Source of the DNA: CAYJPV01 sp964396055
Lineage (GTDB): Bacteria > Acidobacteriota > Vicinamibacteria > Vicinamibacterales > JAKQTR01
Length of the DNA stretch: 9,872 nucleotides
Assembly: GCA_964396055.1 (NCBI GenBank)
Contig: CAYNDV010000161.1
Coordinates: 1-9,872 of the forward strand
Reading direction: 5' to 3'
The notes beneath the pieces are model-generated. The model ran no database searches. It was given only the letters and a program-made list of their open reading frames with translations, and was not told the DNA's origin. This document shows positions 8,585-9,872 of the stretch, piece by piece (position 1 is the first letter of the stretch; each line of letters opens with the position of its first letter). Made by a program: the position numbers and the translations under genes.

Positions 8585-9748
8585 ATGTTCCTCCTCAAGA
8601 ACCCCGACGTCCTCGCCCCCGCGGCCCTCGGCCGCGCCGACATCCTCGTCGCCGGCGGCACGATCGTCCGTGTGGAGCCGGAGCTCTCGCTGCCCGCCGC
8701 CCTGGGCGACACCGTGGACGCCTCGGCCTGCATCGCTGTGCCCGGGTTCATCGACAGCCACGTGCACATGATGGGCGGCGGCGGTGAGGGCGGCTTCGCC
8801 ACGCGCACGCCCGAGCTGCTGCTGTCGGACGCCATCCGGGGCGGGGTCACCACGATCGTCGGCTGCCTCGGCACCGACGGCGTCACGCGCACGCCGGCGG
8901 GCCTGCTGGCCAAGGCCCGCGGCCTCGAGGCCGAAGGGCTCACCACGTTCGTGTATACCGGGCACTACGCGGTACCGGTGCAGACGGTGACCGGCAGCAT
9001 CGAGGGCGACCTGATCCTCATCGACAAGGTGATCGGTGTCGGCGAGGTGGCCTTGTCCGACCACCGCTCGACGCAGCCCACCTTCGACGAGTTCGCCCGC
9101 GTGGCCGCCGAGGCGCGCCGCGGCGGCATCCTGGCCGGCAAGGCCGGCGTGGTCAACGTCCACCTGGGCGACGGCCGACGCGGCCTCTCCCTGCTGCGGC
9201 GCATCGTCGACGAAACCGAGATCCCGCGCACCCAGTTCGTGCCGACGCACATCAACCGCAACCCGTCGTTGTTCGACGAGGGCATCGCGTGGGCGAAGGC
9301 GGGCGGCTTCGTGGACTTCACCACATCCACCGTGCCGGCGTTCCTGGCCGAAGGCGAGGTCAAGAGCAGCACCGGCCTGCGGCGGATGCTGGACGCCGGC
9401 GTGGACATCGGGCGCATCACGTTCACGTCCGACGGCCAGGGCAGTCTCCCGGATTTTGATGCCGAGGGCCGGCTGCGGCGTCTCGAAATCGGCCGCGTCA
9501 CCAGCCTGTTCGCCGAGGTGCGCGATGCCGTCCGCGATGAAGGCGTGCCGCTGGCCGTCGCGGTGCAGCCCATCACCGCCACGCCCGCCGCGGCACTGAA
9601 ACTGGCTGGCAAGGGCCGCCTTGCCGCCGGGGCCGACGGGGACATCGTGCTGCTGGACGCGGCCTCGCTCGAGATCCGCGGCGTCATCGCCCGCGGCCGC
9701 TGGCTCATGCGCGACGGCGTGCCCCTCGCCCGCGGCACATTCGAATAA
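8585..9748 (+). CDS. iadA: Isoaspartyl dipeptidase (beta-aspartyl peptidase)
   Basis: 387 residues, close to the 390 of E. coli IadA, with high similarity along its length as recalled. A cytoplasmic amidohydrolase-superfamily metallopeptidase that splits isoaspartyl (beta-Asp) dipeptides left by degradation of damaged proteins. Seen in order: metal-binding His59 and His61 in PGFIDSHVHMMGGGGE with Glu68; RTPELLLSDA; GCLGTDGVTR; Tyr128 in TGHYAVP; bridging position in VIGVGEVALSDHRS; His193 in NVHLGD; His222 and Arg225 in PTHINRNPSLF; Asp283 in TSDGQGS; and the C-terminal GKGRLAAGADGDIVLLD beta-domain return. E. coli has a carboxylated lysine (VIGVK) as the bridging metal ligand, whereas here the place is taken by Gly-Glu (Glu154). 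The ATG at 8585 fits the family N-terminus (LLKNPDVLAP); no Shine-Dalgarno site is visible before it. No signal peptide. It is divergent from the rhamnosidase operon, with no functional link evident. The stop codon runs into the downstream inverted repeat. Confidence 0.95.
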   Translation: MFLLKNPDVLAPAALGRADILVAGGTIVRVEPELSLPAALGDTVDASACIAVPGFIDSHVHMMGGGGEGGFATRTPELLLSDAIRGGVTTIVGCLGTDGVTRTPAGLLAKARGLEAEGLTTFVYTGHYAVPVQTVTGSIEGDLILIDKVIGVGEVALSDHRSTQPTFDEFARVAAEARRGGILAGKAGVVNVHLGDGRRGLSLLRRIVDETEIPRTQFVPTHINRNPSLFDEGIAWAKAGGFVDFTTSTVPAFLAEGEVKSSTGLRRMLDAGVDIGRITFTSDGQGSLPDFDAEGRLRRLEIGRVTSLFAEVRDAVRDEGVPLAVAVQPITATPAAALKLAGKGRLAAGADGDIVLLDAASLEIRGVIARGRWLMRDGVPLARGTFE

Positions 9749-9842
9749 TGGGGCCAGGCCCCTTTTTGGGTCAGACCAATCCTGGACGCTGACCAAGCCT
9801 TGCTGCGCGTTAGGTCGAATGCAAAAGGGGCCTGGCCCCATT
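9747..9842. repeat. REPIN-like pair of inverted palindromic repeats, probable iadA terminator
   Basis: Two 20-bp arms, 9747-9766 and 9823-9842, are exact reverse complements, 56 bp apart. Each has the near-palindromic core GGGGCC-A/T-GGCCCC flanked by T or A runs and by GGTnnGACC-like tails (GGGTCAGACC at 9768-9777, AGGTATGACC at 9845-9854). The left arm overlaps the last two bases of the iadA stop codon, and its GGGG/CCCC stem is followed by TTTTT, so it can also end iadA transcription. Paired palindromes of this kind are typical of REP sequences moved by RAYT transposases; no such transposase gene lies in the window. Confidence 0.75.
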
Positions 9843-9872
9843 TTAGGTATGACCACACAGACACCGATTTAC

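Noticed and set aside
9749..9872. Start of a further gene at the right edge
   Set aside because: The visible 124 bp is accounted for by the inverted repeats and short flanks; no start codon with coding character is seen.

Overview
The window is GC-rich, densely coding DNA from an environmental bacterium. The organism is inferred only. High GC, a secreted rhamnosidase next to a sulfatase of the 'AED-L-SP' type, AT-containing -10 boxes placed almost directly on start codons, and heptanucleotide tandem arrays between genes all fit Acidobacteriota (class Vicinamibacteria). A planctomycete or another soil or freshwater lineage cannot be excluded. A run of exactly 100 N shows that this is a scaffolded draft assembly.

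Layout. Positions 1-192 hold a CTAGAGG heptamer array, a perfect 12-bp inverted repeat and a TTCTTGC heptamer array, with no gene. Four genes then lie on the minus strand; in transcription order (right to left) they are: a secreted family GH78 alpha-L-rhamnosidase-like enzyme (8221-5789); a secreted formylglycine-type sulfatase with an added C-terminal beta domain (5792-4116), overlapping the first gene by ATGA; a soluble PAS-PAS hybrid histidine kinase with a receiver domain (4110-2140), starting 5 bp after the sulfatase; and, after a 72-bp gap with its own candidate promoter, a secreted protein of unknown family with many calcium-loop motifs (2067-193). On the right, past a 363-bp divergent intergenic region that carries a 24-bp minisatellite broken by the N gap and a second TTCTTGC array, iadA (isoaspartyl dipeptidase) runs on the plus strand (8585-9748). 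It is followed at once by a REPIN-like pair of inverted palindromic repeats.

How the genes may work together. The rhamnosidase and sulfatase are translationally coupled and both exported, so the simplest reading is joint attack on a sulfated, rhamnose-containing glycan such as ulvan or a related algal or bacterial polysaccharide. The kinase is very probably co-transcribed and may tune the response, but it has no DNA-binding output and no partner regulator in the window. The calcium-loop protein may be a surface or secreted helper. iadA looks like an unrelated housekeeping or peptide-salvage gene. No RNA gene, CRISPR array, transposase or phage gene was seen.
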